The notes beneath the pieces are model-generated. The model was not told the origin of the DNA and made no database searches. It saw only the letters and a list, made by a program, of their open reading frames with translations. A DNA stretch of 64,000 bases from DASPFV01 sp035620975 (GTDB lineage: Bacteria > Acidobacteriota > Vicinamibacteria > Vicinamibacterales > 2-12-FULL-66-21). Shown here one piece after another: positions 25,113 through 33,069 of this stretch (the stretch's first letter is position 1; the number at the start of each line of letters is the position of its first letter). Location: contig DASPFV010000279.1 of assembly GCA_035620975.1 (NCBI GenBank), positions 1-64,000 of the forward strand, written 5' to 3'. Both the position numbers and the translations under genes were made by a program.

Positions 25113-25940
25113 TCACCAGAACACCGAACAGCAGGGAGATGCCGGGCGCGAACGCCGGGTATCCCCAGTCATACCCAGTCCGGACGCGGCCGGCGCCCCC
25201 CTGGCGCCGAGCAGTGACTCGGCGCGGCGTAAATCCTCGGTGGTATCGATGTCGCACCACACCGCGTCACCGATGTCGAACGCGCGCATCAGTCCGCGCC
25301 CGGCCAGTATCCTGACGCCGCCGCTCAACGTCGCATCGCCGCCATAGCGTGCAGAGACGAGCGCCGGGAAGAGCGACGGCGCGCAGACGAACATCCCGGT
25401 GTCGAGCGCGTCGAACGCGGTCAGCGCCTTGCCGATCGCCGTGATGTGGCAGCCGCGGATCTGCACCTTGGTGGCCTCGGCGGCGGTCTCGGGAGTCGTC
25501 GGCCGTGCGTCCACCGCCAGAACCGACTCGTCAGGGCCGGTCGGCACGCGCAGCAGCTGCCGGAGCACCCGCGATTCGAACACGTGGTCGCCCATCAGCA
25601 GGGCGAAGCGTGAAGGAAGTCGGTAGCGCGCGGCGAGCACCGAAATCCCGTTCTCCAGGTCCCAGTAGGGGTTGTAGGTGAAATGGATCGCGACGTCTGG
25701 GGGGGCATGACGCTCGATCGCGGCCTGGACGAGAACGGCCTGATAGCCCAGGACGATTTCGAATGCTCTCAGTCCGGCATCGCGCGCGGTGTCGAGCGTG
25801 CGGACGATGAGCGGCCGGCCGAGGACGGGCTGGAGGAGCTTCGACTCGCACGCGGGATGCTCAGAGCGATCGTCGTTGCCAGCCGCGAGCACGAGCGCCT
25901 GCCGGACGGCTCCGTCGGCGGCGGGAGGTTGCGCGCTCAT
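25113..25940 (-). CDS. Sugar/inositol-phosphate nucleotidyltransferase-like protein
   Basis: Protein of 275 residues with a GT-A nucleotidyltransferase fold: ALVLAAGNDDRSEHPACESK (16-34, the nucleotide loop with the conserved lysine at its end), LLQPVLGRPLIVRTLDTARD, YNPYWDLENGISVLAARY and LLMGDHVFE with the metal-binding aspartate. The pattern resembles the cytidylyltransferase half of bifunctional inositol-1-phosphate cytidylyltransferase/DIPP synthase, or choline-phosphate cytidylyltransferases, more than MobA or GlmU. No CDP-alcohol phosphotransferase domain is fused and none lies nearby, so its product is used elsewhere. The start MSAQPP (25940) gives the correct N-terminal length; the frame is open for 113 codons further upstream with no recognised content. 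Confidence 0.72.
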   Translation of the reverse strand: MSAQPPAADGAVRQALVLAAGNDDRSEHPACESKLLQPVLGRPLIVRTLDTARDAGLRAFEIVLGYQAVLVQAAIERHAPPDVAIHFTYNPYWDLENGISVLAARYRLPSRFALLMGDHVFESRVLRQLLRVPTGPDESVLAVDARPTTPETAAEATKVQIRGCHITAIGKALTAFDALDTGMFVCAPSLFPALVSARYGGDATLSGGVRILAGRGLMRAFDIGDAVWCDIDTTEDLRRAESLLGARGAPAASGLGMTGDTRRSRPASPCCSVFW

Positions 25941-26378
25941 GAGGGCCTCGCGTAACACTGGACACGAATCGACACTGCCTCTTGGCTCCGCCATCGCCTT
26001 GGAACAGGCAAAGGGGGTACCAGCGGGCGCCGCGGTCCTGACGTGTGCTGACGCCTGCGTTCGGAGTCGGCTGAAGGCCCGCGTGTCCGGCCGGTGCGCA
26101 GATTCACGCGACCTGTGCGATGGCGAACACCTGATGAGCCAACGTCCGCGATGACGCTGGCGTTCGGCCGGCATGGGTGGAACCTCGAACAGCTTCATGA
26201 CGCGTGCCCAGGTCCATCTCACTCGCCGGTTCGCGATCACGTACTGGCACTGGTCGAACGCCAGTCTGGCCGACAGCAACCCCGGAGCGGATCTCGTCGG
26301 TGCGAGCGTGCGCCTGCGAGCGCACGACCGCAGGCGCCGCGCGACCAGATCGCCCGGCTCTCCCCGGCCGCACGGGCC
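25941..26378. other. 438-bp gap with no recognised gene
   Basis: Both strands were read. The minus-strand frame continuous with the nucleotidyltransferase gene stays open to 26279 but reads as arginine/serine-rich sequence (RWLIRCSPSHRSRESAHRPD), and no RNA gene or repeat was seen. It may contain the promoter of the nucleotidyltransferase gene or a decayed gene. Confidence 0.4.
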
Positions 26379-26810
26379 TCATGCCACCTGCCAGGGCTGG
26401 ACCCCCGCGTGGACCTCGGCGGAACGCGCAGGCCGCAGCCGCCACGAGGCCAGCACACTGGCCAGCAATACGAGCGGCACAATGATCTCTCCGAGCGGAT
26501 CGCCGGAAACCGCGTGCGAAATGGCGGCGCCGGTGAGCGTGAAGAACATCCCGGCGTAGGCCCACTCTTTCACTCGGGGGAACCCCGGCGCGAGGATCGC
26601 CGCGGTTCCGAGCAGCTTCCACGTGCCGAGTATCGTCGCGAAGTACGGCGGGTACCCGAGGTGTGCCAGCCCTTCGATGATTGGCGGTGCCTGCACGACG
26701 TCGAGGATGCCGATAGCGCCGAGGCCGGACGCGGCGACACCCGTCGCGGCCCAATACAGCACCTTCGTGGTGCTGATCGCTGGAATGGTCGTGTCCCTGG
26801 CCGTGCGCAT
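26379..26810 (-). CDS. DoxX-like family membrane protein
   Basis: Small integral membrane protein of 143 residues with four hydrophobic segments: VLYWAATGVAASGLGAIGIL, FATILGTWKLLGTAAILAP, WAYAGMFFTLTGAAISHAV and EIIVPLVLLASVLASW. The motif LAHLGYPPYFATILGTWKLLG and PRVKEWAYAGMFF are characteristic of the DoxX-like (DUF4260-type/PF13564) group. The molecular role is not settled; related proteins are linked to redox or thiol metabolism. It stands alone on the minus strand, and the opposite-strand small protein at 27096 starts 285 bp away. Confidence 0.88.
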   Translation of the reverse strand: MRTARDTTIPAISTTKVLYWAATGVAASGLGAIGILDVVQAPPIIEGLAHLGYPPYFATILGTWKLLGTAAILAPGFPRVKEWAYAGMFFTLTGAAISHAVSGDPLGEIIVPLVLLASVLASWRLRPARSAEVHAGVQPWQVA

Positions 26811-27095
26811 GATGTGCTCCCTGAAACGGTGCGCGCGCGTGACAGTCGAGGCGATTCGAAGCGACCGCCGCGCAGTTCCCGGTGCCGCAGGGCACCGTGA
26901 TCGCGCCCGACACGGTCAATGGGCGTGCCAACCAGGTGCCAGGCGGCCCGCCGGGCACGCTGGCATGCTCAGCGTCGGATCGGTCCGGTCAGGCGCAGGG
27001 CGCGTGCGCCCGCACGACGGCGGCGGTCGGAAGCCGTCGGCATCGAGATTGCTCGAGGCGAACCATTGAGACGAGACCCCTCAACGGAGACGCAA

Positions 27096-27344
27096 GTGGC
27101 GCAGAAAGGCGTGCATTTGATCGTCGGCAGGCTCCTGACCGAGCAGAAGTTTCGAGCGACGTTTCTCGATCGGCCGCTCGAGACGCTCATGGCGGTGCGC
27201 GAGGCGGGCCTGGAGCTGACGAACGTCGAAATCGACGCGCTCGCCCAAACCGACCGGCGGTTGTGGCAGTTGGGGCCCGAGTGGGTCGATGCGCGCCTTC
27301 AGGTCCGTCCTGTGTTGCCGGAGCGCGCAAGCGCGGGCGAGTAG
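27096..27344 (+). CDS. Small Os1348/NHLP-like leader-family protein
   Basis: 82-residue protein starting at GTG 27096 behind ACGGAGA. The sequence VAQKGVHLIVGRLLTEQKFR, ATFLDRPLETLMAVREAGLE and LTNVEIDALAQTDRRLWQLG matches the layout of Os1348-family NHLP-clan proteins, which resemble the leader region of nitrile-hydratase-type RiPP precursors: an IGRLLTDxxFRxxFLxxPxxxL helix, then LTxxExxAL. The C-terminal tail (VDARLQVRPVLPERASAGE) has no obvious core peptide (no Cys, no Ser/Thr cluster) and no modification enzymes are in the window. It may therefore be a binding protein of the leader fold and not a precursor. The tail runs up to a GC-rich repeat tract. Confidence 0.6.
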   Translation: MAQKGVHLIVGRLLTEQKFRATFLDRPLETLMAVREAGLELTNVEIDALAQTDRRLWQLGPEWVDARLQVRPVLPERASAGE

Positions 27345-27389
27345 CACCCTTCATCGTCGCCCTGCTCGGCTCACCGATCTCGGGAAGAC

Positions 27390-27515
27390 GCGGCCGGCCA
27401 GGCGCAGTTGCGCCGGGCAGCCTCGCACCGGGCGCACCTCGCGCCCAGAGCCCCCGGCACCCTTCGCACTGTCGCACCCAGGGCACACTCGCACCGGGGC
27501 ACGCGAGGCACGATA
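27390..27515. repeat. GCACCGGGCGCAC-type degenerate repeat tract
   Basis: A loose 13-17 base unit recurs: CTCGCACCGGGCGCAC, CTCGCGCCCAGAGCCC, CTTCGCACTGTCGCACC, CAGGGCACACTCGCACC, GGGGCACGCGAGGCAC. The same flavour of sequence reappears at 28160-28200, so the gene at 27526-28053 is flanked by related tracts. Confidence 0.5.
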
Positions 27516-27525
27516 GGATTCGCAG

Positions 27526-28053
27526 ATGCCCCCCGACCTCCTCCAGCTGCTGAGGGAACAACACGCCGCGAACTTCCGGGACGTCGCCGGCGCGAGCGTC
27601 ACGCTGACCCTCCCCGTCTCGGATCGGCTCGTGACCAGGCTGGTCGCGGAGCAGCTGACGCCCTCGTCGCGCCTCCGGCACCTCGACGTCCGCGCGGAAG
27701 CGTCGAACCGGTTCAAGGTGGCCGTGCAGCTCGCGCGGCCTGCCTTCCTGCCTTCTCTGACGATTCCCTTCGACATCGAGCGGCAGCCTGCGCTGCCGGC
27801 GTCTCCCGTGCTCGTTCTGCGCGTCGCCTCCTCGGCGTCGGTGATGTCGTTCGCGGGGGCCGCGCTGCGGCTGCTCGATTCGCTGCCGCCGGGCATTACC
27901 CTCGATGGCAATCTGGTGTCCCTCGACCTCCGGCTGCTCGCGGCGCGGTACGGACGGGCCGACGTCTTCGAGTACCTCGACTCGCTGGCGCTGACCACCG
28001 AGCCCGGCCGGATCGTGCTTTCCGTGCGCGCCGCGTTGCCGCCGAGAACCTGA
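27526..28053 (+). CDS. Hypothetical protein, possible lipid-binding-like beta protein
   Basis: Protein of 175 residues with no signal peptide. I do not recognise the family with confidence. It begins with a helix (PPDLLQLLREQHAANFRD), then alternating strands: VTLTLPVSDRLVTRLVAEQL, HLDVRAEASNRFKVAVQLA, LTIPFDIERQP, VLVLRVASSASVMSF, GITLDGNLVSLDLRLLAAR and IVLSVRAALPPRT. The pattern of long amphipathic strands with a central DGNLVSLDL resembles small lipid-binding proteins of the DUF2993/YceB style, but this is inference from composition. It stands alone between two GC-rich repeat tracts. An ATG start follows a purine-rich stretch (TTCGCAG) without a clear ribosome site. Confidence 0.6.
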   Translation: MPPDLLQLLREQHAANFRDVAGASVTLTLPVSDRLVTRLVAEQLTPSSRLRHLDVRAEASNRFKVAVQLARPAFLPSLTIPFDIERQPALPASPVLVLRVASSASVMSFAGAALRLLDSLPPGITLDGNLVSLDLRLLAARYGRADVFEYLDSLALTTEPGRIVLSVRAALPPRT

Positions 28054-28077
28054 CGCCAGACGGGAGGCGCCGCTGCC

Positions 28078-28200
28078 TCAAGCCTTCGGCTGGGCTGGCC
28101 AGCGCCCAGCCCAAAGCCGAGAACCCCAGCCCAAAGCCGAGAGCCCAAAGCCCAAAGCCCACCCGGGGCACCCTCGCAACAAAGGCACCCCGGGCGCCCG
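28078..28200. repeat. AGCCCAAAGCCGAG simple-repeat tract
   Basis: Bases 28108-28160 consist of AGCCCA and AGCCGAG words in irregular succession (CAGCCCAAAGCCGAGAACCC and so on), followed by GGGGCACCCTCGCAAC and GGCACCCCGGGC. Similar tracts occur at 19587-19615, 44690-44717 and 48395-48485. They fill the space between the convergent genes that stop at 28053 and 28201. Confidence 0.65.
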
Positions 28201-30423
28201 TTACTTGACATCGACGATCCCGACATCGATGTACTGCCCTCCCCGTTCCTGCCGGACGTGAACCGCCAGCGTATTGGCGCCGGCACGGAGCGACTTGCGG
28301 GCCGCATCGTCCAGGGGCAGGAAGATGTAGCCGCCCGTCGCGCCGGGGCGTTCGAGGAGCAGGTCGCCATTCAGGTACACCTCGACCCCGTCGTCGTGGA
28401 AGATCTTGAGATGGGGGCTGGTGAGCTGTGCGGGTGCGAGATCGACGGTACGGCGGAGCCAGAGATCGGTCGTCTTCCACTCGGTGCCCACGCGTCCCCA
28501 CCGCGTCTGTGCCTGTCCGAACCCGGACGGCCCTTCCTTCCAGGCGGACGCGTCGAAGGCGGGGGCCGTCCAGCCCTCGGCCGGCTGTGACGTGGTGTAG
28601 CGCCACGAGACTGCCTGGCTGTCGGCGGTCGGAGCAACGGTCACGACGCGCGATGGCGGCGTGTAGAGGGCCGCGTGCCACTTCGCCAGTTCCGCGACGG
28701 GCAGCTTGGTCATCGCCCGGTCGTACGTCATCAGGCCGTTGACCTCGATCTCGACGTCGGTCGTCTGGGTGTAGATGGCCGCCGCGGCGCCGAAGCCGAT
28801 CTGGAGGCGGAGCTGCGCGAGCAGATCGCGGTACGCCGCCCCGAGCGCGTCCGCCGACGTGTAGCTTCGATAGCCCCAGTTGCCCTTCGGGAGCCACGTG
28901 TGCCCTTCGAGGGGCAGTCCCAGGCCGCCGAACTCGCCGATGACCATCGCACGGTCCGGCTCCAGCGGCGCGCCGGCCGGTCCGGGATACGCGTGCAGGT
29001 CGATGACGTGGCCCACGTTCTGGTCCGTCCAGCCGCTGGCGTTGTTGACGAGGCGGGTGGGGTCCTCGCCTGCGAGCCAGCTGACGTACTTGGCGGTCTC
29101 GTGCTGGCCCCAGCCCTCGTTGAAGGGGACCCACATCACGATGGAGGGATGATGCCGCAGCGCGGAGACCATGGCGGCGAGCTCGCGCTGGAAGCCCGCG
29201 ATCCCCTCCGGGGTGTTGTTGTCGCCGCTCGGCATGTCCTGCCAGACCAGCATGCCCAGGCGATCGCACTCGTAGTACCAGCGGGCCGGCTCGATCTTCA
29301 CGTGCTTGCGGATTGCGTTGTAGCCCATCTTCTTCTGCGCCTCGATGTCGAATCGAAGCGCCTCGGAAGTCGGGGCCGTGTAGAGGCCGTCCGGCCACCA
29401 GCCCTGATCGAGCTGGCCGAACTGGAAGAGCGCGGTCCCGTTGAGGAGCAGACGAGTGATCCCGTTCGCGTCGCGGCCTATGGAAATCTTCCGCATCCCG
29501 AAATAGCTGCGGACGCTGTCGCCCGTCGAGAGGCGGACCGTCAGGTCGTAGAGGAACGGGTCCCCGGGGGACCACTGGCGGGCGTTCGGAACGCGAAGCT
29601 CGATAGGCTTGTCGAGCGGACCGCTGGCCGACCCGACCGCCGAGGTGCCCTCGAGCGCCTCGACGCGCGCGGTCGTATCCGCGGGCGTGCCCGCCCCTGA
29701 CACGCGGACGCGAACGACCCCGGCGTCGAGATCGGGATCGATGCGGAGAGCCGAGATGTGCGCCGCAGGGACGGTCTCGAGCCACACGGTCTGCCAGATA
29801 CCCGTCACGGCCGTGTACCAGATCGTGCGCGGCTCGAGCACCTGCTTGCCCCGCGGCTGGGGGCCTTTGTCGGTCGGGTCCCAGACGCGCACGACGAGCT
29901 CCTGGCGGGCCCCGTCGGCGAGCGCGTCGGTCACGTCGAAGGCGAACGGATCGTAGCCGCCGCGGTGCTCGCCGACCTGTCGGCCGTTGACCCAGACCAC
30001 GGCCTCCCAGTCCACCGCGCCGAAGTGCAGCAGCACGCGCCGACCAGTGGCCGGGCGCGCCATCTCGAAGGTGCGGCGATACCAGAGGTGCTGTCCGGGA
30101 GTCATCGGCCGCTGAACGCCGCTCAGAAACGATTCGATGGCGAACGGGACCAGAATGCGCCCCTCGTACGTGTCCGGCCGCGCCGCGCCACGCGCCGTCA
30201 ACGCGTAGTCCCAGTGGCCGTTGAGGTTCTGCCACGATTCGCGCCGCATGTGCGGCCGCGGATACTCGGGGAGCACCGCGTCAGGCTTGACGTCGGCCGC
30301 CCATTTCGTGAGCAGCCGGGGCTGCGCTGCCGAGGCCGGCTGCGCCGCCGGCCGGGGCTGGCTGGCCGTGGCCACTGGCAGGGCCACGGCGAGGCCGATG
30401 ATTCGTCGCCACGGATAGCTCAT
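28201..30423 (-). CDS. Glycoside hydrolase family 2 enzyme (beta-galactosidase-like), secreted
   Basis: Protein of 740 residues with a signal peptide (MSYPWRRIIGLAVALPVATA). The sugar-binding domain covers about 60-220 (ILVPFAIESFLSGV, WYRRTFEM, VLLHFGAVDWEAVVWVNG, GGYDPFAFDVT), then an immunoglobulin-like domain (about 222-310), then the TIM barrel (about 311-590). The predicted acid/base is Glu436 in WVPFNEGWG and the nucleophile Glu497 in VIGEFGG. Residues 640-740 form a C-terminal beta domain (LKIFHDDGVEVYLNGDLL). The layout fits periplasmic GH2 enzymes acting on beta-galactosides, glucuronides or mannosides; the sugar is not readable. Start 30423 was chosen for the signal peptide. A CACGGAAAAACACGG repeat copy lies immediately upstream (30431-30451), within the probable promoter region. 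Confidence 0.92.
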   Translation of the reverse strand: MSYPWRRIIGLAVALPVATASQPRPAAQPASAAQPRLLTKWAADVKPDAVLPEYPRPHMRRESWQNLNGHWDYALTARGAARPDTYEGRILVPFAIESFLSGVQRPMTPGQHLWYRRTFEMARPATGRRVLLHFGAVDWEAVVWVNGRQVGEHRGGYDPFAFDVTDALADGARQELVVRVWDPTDKGPQPRGKQVLEPRTIWYTAVTGIWQTVWLETVPAAHISALRIDPDLDAGVVRVRVSGAGTPADTTARVEALEGTSAVGSASGPLDKPIELRVPNARQWSPGDPFLYDLTVRLSTGDSVRSYFGMRKISIGRDANGITRLLLNGTALFQFGQLDQGWWPDGLYTAPTSEALRFDIEAQKKMGYNAIRKHVKIEPARWYYECDRLGMLVWQDMPSGDNNTPEGIAGFQRELAAMVSALRHHPSIVMWVPFNEGWGQHETAKYVSWLAGEDPTRLVNNASGWTDQNVGHVIDLHAYPGPAGAPLEPDRAMVIGEFGGLGLPLEGHTWLPKGNWGYRSYTSADALGAAYRDLLAQLRLQIGFGAAAAIYTQTTDVEIEVNGLMTYDRAMTKLPVAELAKWHAALYTPPSRVVTVAPTADSQAVSWRYTTSQPAEGWTAPAFDASAWKEGPSGFGQAQTRWGRVGTEWKTTDLWLRRTVDLAPAQLTSPHLKIFHDDGVEVYLNGDLLLERPGATGGYIFLPLDDAARKSLRAGANTLAVHVRQERGGQYIDVGIVDVK

Positions 30424-30430
30424 GGGTGCC

Positions 30431-30451
30431 GCCACGGAAAAACACGGACAG
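30431..30451. repeat. Single CCACGGAAAAACACGG repeat copy
   Basis: GCCACGGAAAAACACGGACA is an isolated copy of the unit clustered at 11314-11388. It lies 8 bp upstream of the GH2 start codon, where the 5' untranslated region would be. Confidence 0.75.
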
Positions 30452-30662
30452 ACACTGACGCGCGAGGTGCGAGGCGAATAGCTTACCGGGGCGGGGCAGG
30501 TTTGCAAGCGGAGACGACGGGAGCCTGCTCGGGCAGCCCGGGAACTCGACGCCCGGAACTCGATGAATGGGCCAAAATCAGGCCCTTGATGGGCCGCCGG
30601 CAGGCAATTCGAGCGAAACTCGGCCGCGTTGGTGATTGCTGCGGCGTTTATCGCGGGTCAGG

Positions 30663-30890
30663 TTAGGCAGTGTCGCGCCGAGCGAGGTCCATCTCCGTGG
30701 TCGCTATGGTGCTCCACACGCCGTCGGGCGCACGCCGGCGAAGTGAGCGTCCGTCGACAATCGCGAGAGCGCCGCCCTGGCCGTCGGGCGCGAGCGCTCT
30801 GACAGACTGAGCGCCCAGCTCTTGGTCGCGCGTCTCGCCCGAGACGACGAACAACCCGTCGCGCCAGCTGGCCACAAGCTGCTCCCGCAA
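30663..30890 (-). pseudogene. Fragment of a BNR/WD-type repeat protein
   Basis: A 75-codon minus-strand frame with a TTG start reads EQLVASWRDGLFVVSGETRD, QSVRALAPDGQGGALAIVDG and SLRRRAPDGVWSTIATTEMD. I recognise this as the opening of larger exo-sialidase/beta-propeller-like secreted proteins in which LAPDGxGGALAIVDGxSLRRR recurs. It ends in a stop after one blade, has no signal peptide and starts 30 bp past the cold-shock gene. It is probably a truncated remnant; the match is from memory of the family only. Confidence 0.4.
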
Positions 30891-30919
30891 GCGTACGCGC
30901 GGCTGGGTGACTCGTCCCG

Positions 30920-31123
30920 TTACGTCGATGTCCGCCGCACGTTCTCGGCGCGTGGGCCCTTCGGCCCTTGGCCCACCTCGAATTCCACGCTGTCGCCCTC
31001 CCGCAGATCGTCGATGCGCTCTCCGGAAACGGCGCTCTGATGAAAGAAGTATTCCTTTCCCGCATCATCCTTGATGAAGCCGAAGCCCTTGTCCACTCGC
31101 AAAGTCCGAATCTTTCCCGTCAT
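30920..31123 (-). CDS. Cold-shock protein (CspA family)
   Basis: 67-residue OB-fold single-strand nucleic-acid-binding protein. RNP-1 is KGFGFIKDD (residues 11-19) and RNP-2 is YFFHQSAV (24-31). LREGDSVEFEVGQGPKGPRA (about 39-58) is the usual C-terminal half. The length is standard for CspA, which melts RNA secondary structure as an RNA chaperone. The start MTGKIRTL was chosen because it gives the normal N-terminus; the open frame continues 13 codons upstream. The gene is monocistronic, with a broken BNR fragment downstream. Confidence 0.95.
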   Translation of the reverse strand: MTGKIRTLRVDKGFGFIKDDAGKEYFFHQSAVSGERIDDLREGDSVEFEVGQGPKGPRAENVRRTST

Positions 31124-31600
31124 GAATCCTCCTGCCGCCTCCCTCATGGAGCCGGTCGCCAATCGTCCCGCGTGTGTGATCTGCTGCGCGACGAATCTCT
31201 CATGGGGCGTGTCGCCCCGCGCATCGGTCAGTATCGCACTGTTTCTGGCGACCCCCCATGCGGCGGCGCCCGGTCGACAGCCGACAATGTTGTCGACGCT
31301 CCTCTCTCACTGCCCTCAGTCGAGGCGCGGGGAGGTTGACGGAGCAGGGGAAATGCGGGTCCGCGGTTCCCGGCGACACGTGTTCTTGGCCACTGGTCGC
31401 CTCGACAGAACTGCTTCCCGGGTGCGTGGAGGCGGGTACCTCCTGCGTAGACGGTGTGGCGGGTGGGCTTGATGGATGCCCGAATCCATTATCGGGCAGA
31501 GCGTCGGCCCCGCGACTTCTGGGCGCGGAGACGCGGGGGATGATCGCTGATACCGCCGTCGGCGAGCAACTGTATCCGATGACCCTGCTACGATAACGCC
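31124..31600. other. 477-bp gap with no recognised gene
   Basis: Between the divergently placed cold-shock gene and the zinc-ribbon gene. It should hold the cold-shock promoter and possibly a long 5' leader, as cspA mRNAs often have, but I could not identify a cold-box. Short frames here are shadow-like and no repeat was seen. Confidence 0.4.
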
Positions 31601-31852
31601 ATGCTCAACCTCACCATTGCCCTGAAGCGCACCCGCTCGGAAGACGAGCACCGGTGTGCCGTCTGCGGCGCCCGCTTTGCGCCCATCGAAGACTCCGGCT
31701 CGCGCATCCTGTCGATGAAGAACGGCGACCAGGAGACGGTAACGGCCATCATGTGCGGCGGCTGCCACTCCAAATGGTCGGCCGGGACGCCGGTCACGCT
31801 CAAAGCCGAGCGGCCCGCCACGACGGGGGAGACGGAGCCTTCGCGCGAATAG
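31601..31852 (+). CDS. Small zinc-ribbon-like protein
   Basis: 83-residue protein with two CxxC pairs, HRCAVCGARF (residues 18-27) and IMCGGCHSKW (50-59), about 30 residues apart, a layout that would bind one zinc. The segment between them (APIEDSGSRILSMKNGDQET) is polar. There is no signal peptide or membrane segment. I do not recognise a named family; it could be a nucleic-acid-binding adaptor. The start ATG is the first in frame. It is an isolated gene in a region of small, widely spaced genes. Confidence 0.6.
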   Translation: MLNLTIALKRTRSEDEHRCAVCGARFAPIEDSGSRILSMKNGDQETVTAIMCGGCHSKWSAGTPVTLKAERPATTGETEPSRE

Positions 31853-32285
31853 CCGCCACCACATCCAGTTTGCAACAGAAGGTTTCGAAGTGATCCCGCC
31901 ACGAAATCGCGCGATTGAACGGTTTGTCGTGCAGTCGCCTGGAGGTCTCGCGTCTGCACGCGAAGCATCTTGGCCTGACTGAACGCTGTCCTCCCCGCGC
32001 GCCGTCGGGAAGTCCACGACCTCCGGCTCCGGATCAGCAGTTACTCGGGCTGGCAGCGAAGCGGGTGTTCGGCCACCGGGTAAGAGGCTCGTTGGCCGCC
32101 TTACGCGCCGCAGCGACAACACCGGGTTCTGGAGCAGCATGTGTGAAATCCCTATTGCGGGCTTGCCGCTCCTCCTGAAGGAGAGGCAGTAGACCCCTTC
32201 GCTGATTCAGAGGCGCCATGCGGCGCGGGCTAACGTGATCACCGCTGGGAAGCGCTGGCTCCACCGTCGGCGTTCGCAACGCGGC
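31853..32285. other. 433-bp gap with no supported gene
   Basis: Separates the zinc-ribbon gene and a convergent small gene. One frame ends GLPLLLKERQ-stop near 32190, followed by GGCGCCATGCGGCGCGGGCT and TAACG. This was considered as an integron attC-like site, but the core sites do not match well. No gene called. Confidence 0.35.
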
Positions 32286-32552
32286 TTACGCCTCGACGAG
32301 AATCACCAGTGTCTCGGGCGCCACGCCATCATGGGCCATCGCCTCCGCGGCCGCCGGGCTCTGCATGACGGCGTTCAACGCATCCATGTCTGGCACATCC
32401 ATCACCACAGCCACCCGCTTCGGGTTCTGCGGATCCACGAACGTCCGGATGTTGGTGACGCCGAGCGGGCCAAACAGCTCCTTGCGTTTCGGCGAGCGCA
32501 GCCAATGATCCTGACCCTTTGTGATGTCGTGATATCCAACGATCGTCGGCAT
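32286..32552 (-). CDS. Hypothetical small protein, ferredoxin-like-fold candidate
   Basis: 88-residue cytoplasmic protein: MPTIVGYHDITKGQDHWLRS, LFGPLGVTNIRTFVDPQNPK, RVAVVMDVPDMDALNAVMQS and AHDGVAPETLVILVEA. The strand-helix-strand pattern (VGYHDI, TNIRTFVDP, VAVVMDVPDMDALNAVM) suggests a dimeric alpha/beta-barrel (ferredoxin-like) fold like that of monooxygenase or stress-responsive barrel proteins. I do not recognise a named family. The start MPTIVG is preceded on the minus strand by GGAGACAAC, a good ribosome site. It stands alone. Confidence 0.65.
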   Translation of the reverse strand: MPTIVGYHDITKGQDHWLRSPKRKELFGPLGVTNIRTFVDPQNPKRVAVVMDVPDMDALNAVMQSPAAAEAMAHDGVAPETLVILVEA

Positions 32553-33069
32553 GTTGTCTCCTTCGTGAGGATGCGCGGGCATGCTACCACCGTGATGTGG
32601 GGCATAGAAAGGCTGTCTCCGATCATGGCGACGGGGTCGTACCACGCCCTGTTCGAAGAGCGGCGGAGCTGGCATCCCCCTGAGATGCTACCTGTGACGC
32701 CGGCCGAGGCGGACCTGAACGAGCGTCTAGGTTCTTGTGCCGCCGGGCAGGCCCCGCACCGTCAGTGGCCCGCGTGTCTGAAAGCGAACTCCGCGGTTCG
32801 GATTCACCTTCTCGAAGTCCCTGCAACATCGCGGTCGAAACCGCGCGAGGCTGGAAGACGGTTCGGACGCGCCGTGAGGGTTTTGCTTGATTTCTTGAAC
32901 TCATTGGCCATGTCCCGCCGGCAGGTGATGCGGCGCCGTCACCGGATAAGTCCTGGAAAGTCGCCAAGTGTCGACTGACCGTCATGTCGAGCACGTTGTT
33001 GCCGGGCGCATCCGCTGAACGATCTGAACACACAATTGACAACGCAGCGTAGGTGATACGGCCGACGGC
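32553..33069. other. 517-bp gap with no recognised gene
   Basis: Upstream of the small ferredoxin-like-fold gene and downstream of the PagL-like gene, both on the minus strand. Frames on both strands are shadow-like. No RNA gene, repeat or mobile-element signal was recognised. Confidence 0.4.

Noticed and set aside
26104..26958. A 284-codon minus-strand frame over the DoxX gene
   Set aside because: It is a different frame of the same strand with His/Arg/Gly-rich content. The DoxX frame (26379-26810) carries the membrane segments and family motifs.
32150..32285. Possible integron attC site (GGCGCCATGCGGCGCGGGCT followed by TAACG)
   Set aside because: The seven-base core does not fit the consensus (GGCTAAC, not RYYYAAC), no matching second core was found, and no integrase gene is in the window.
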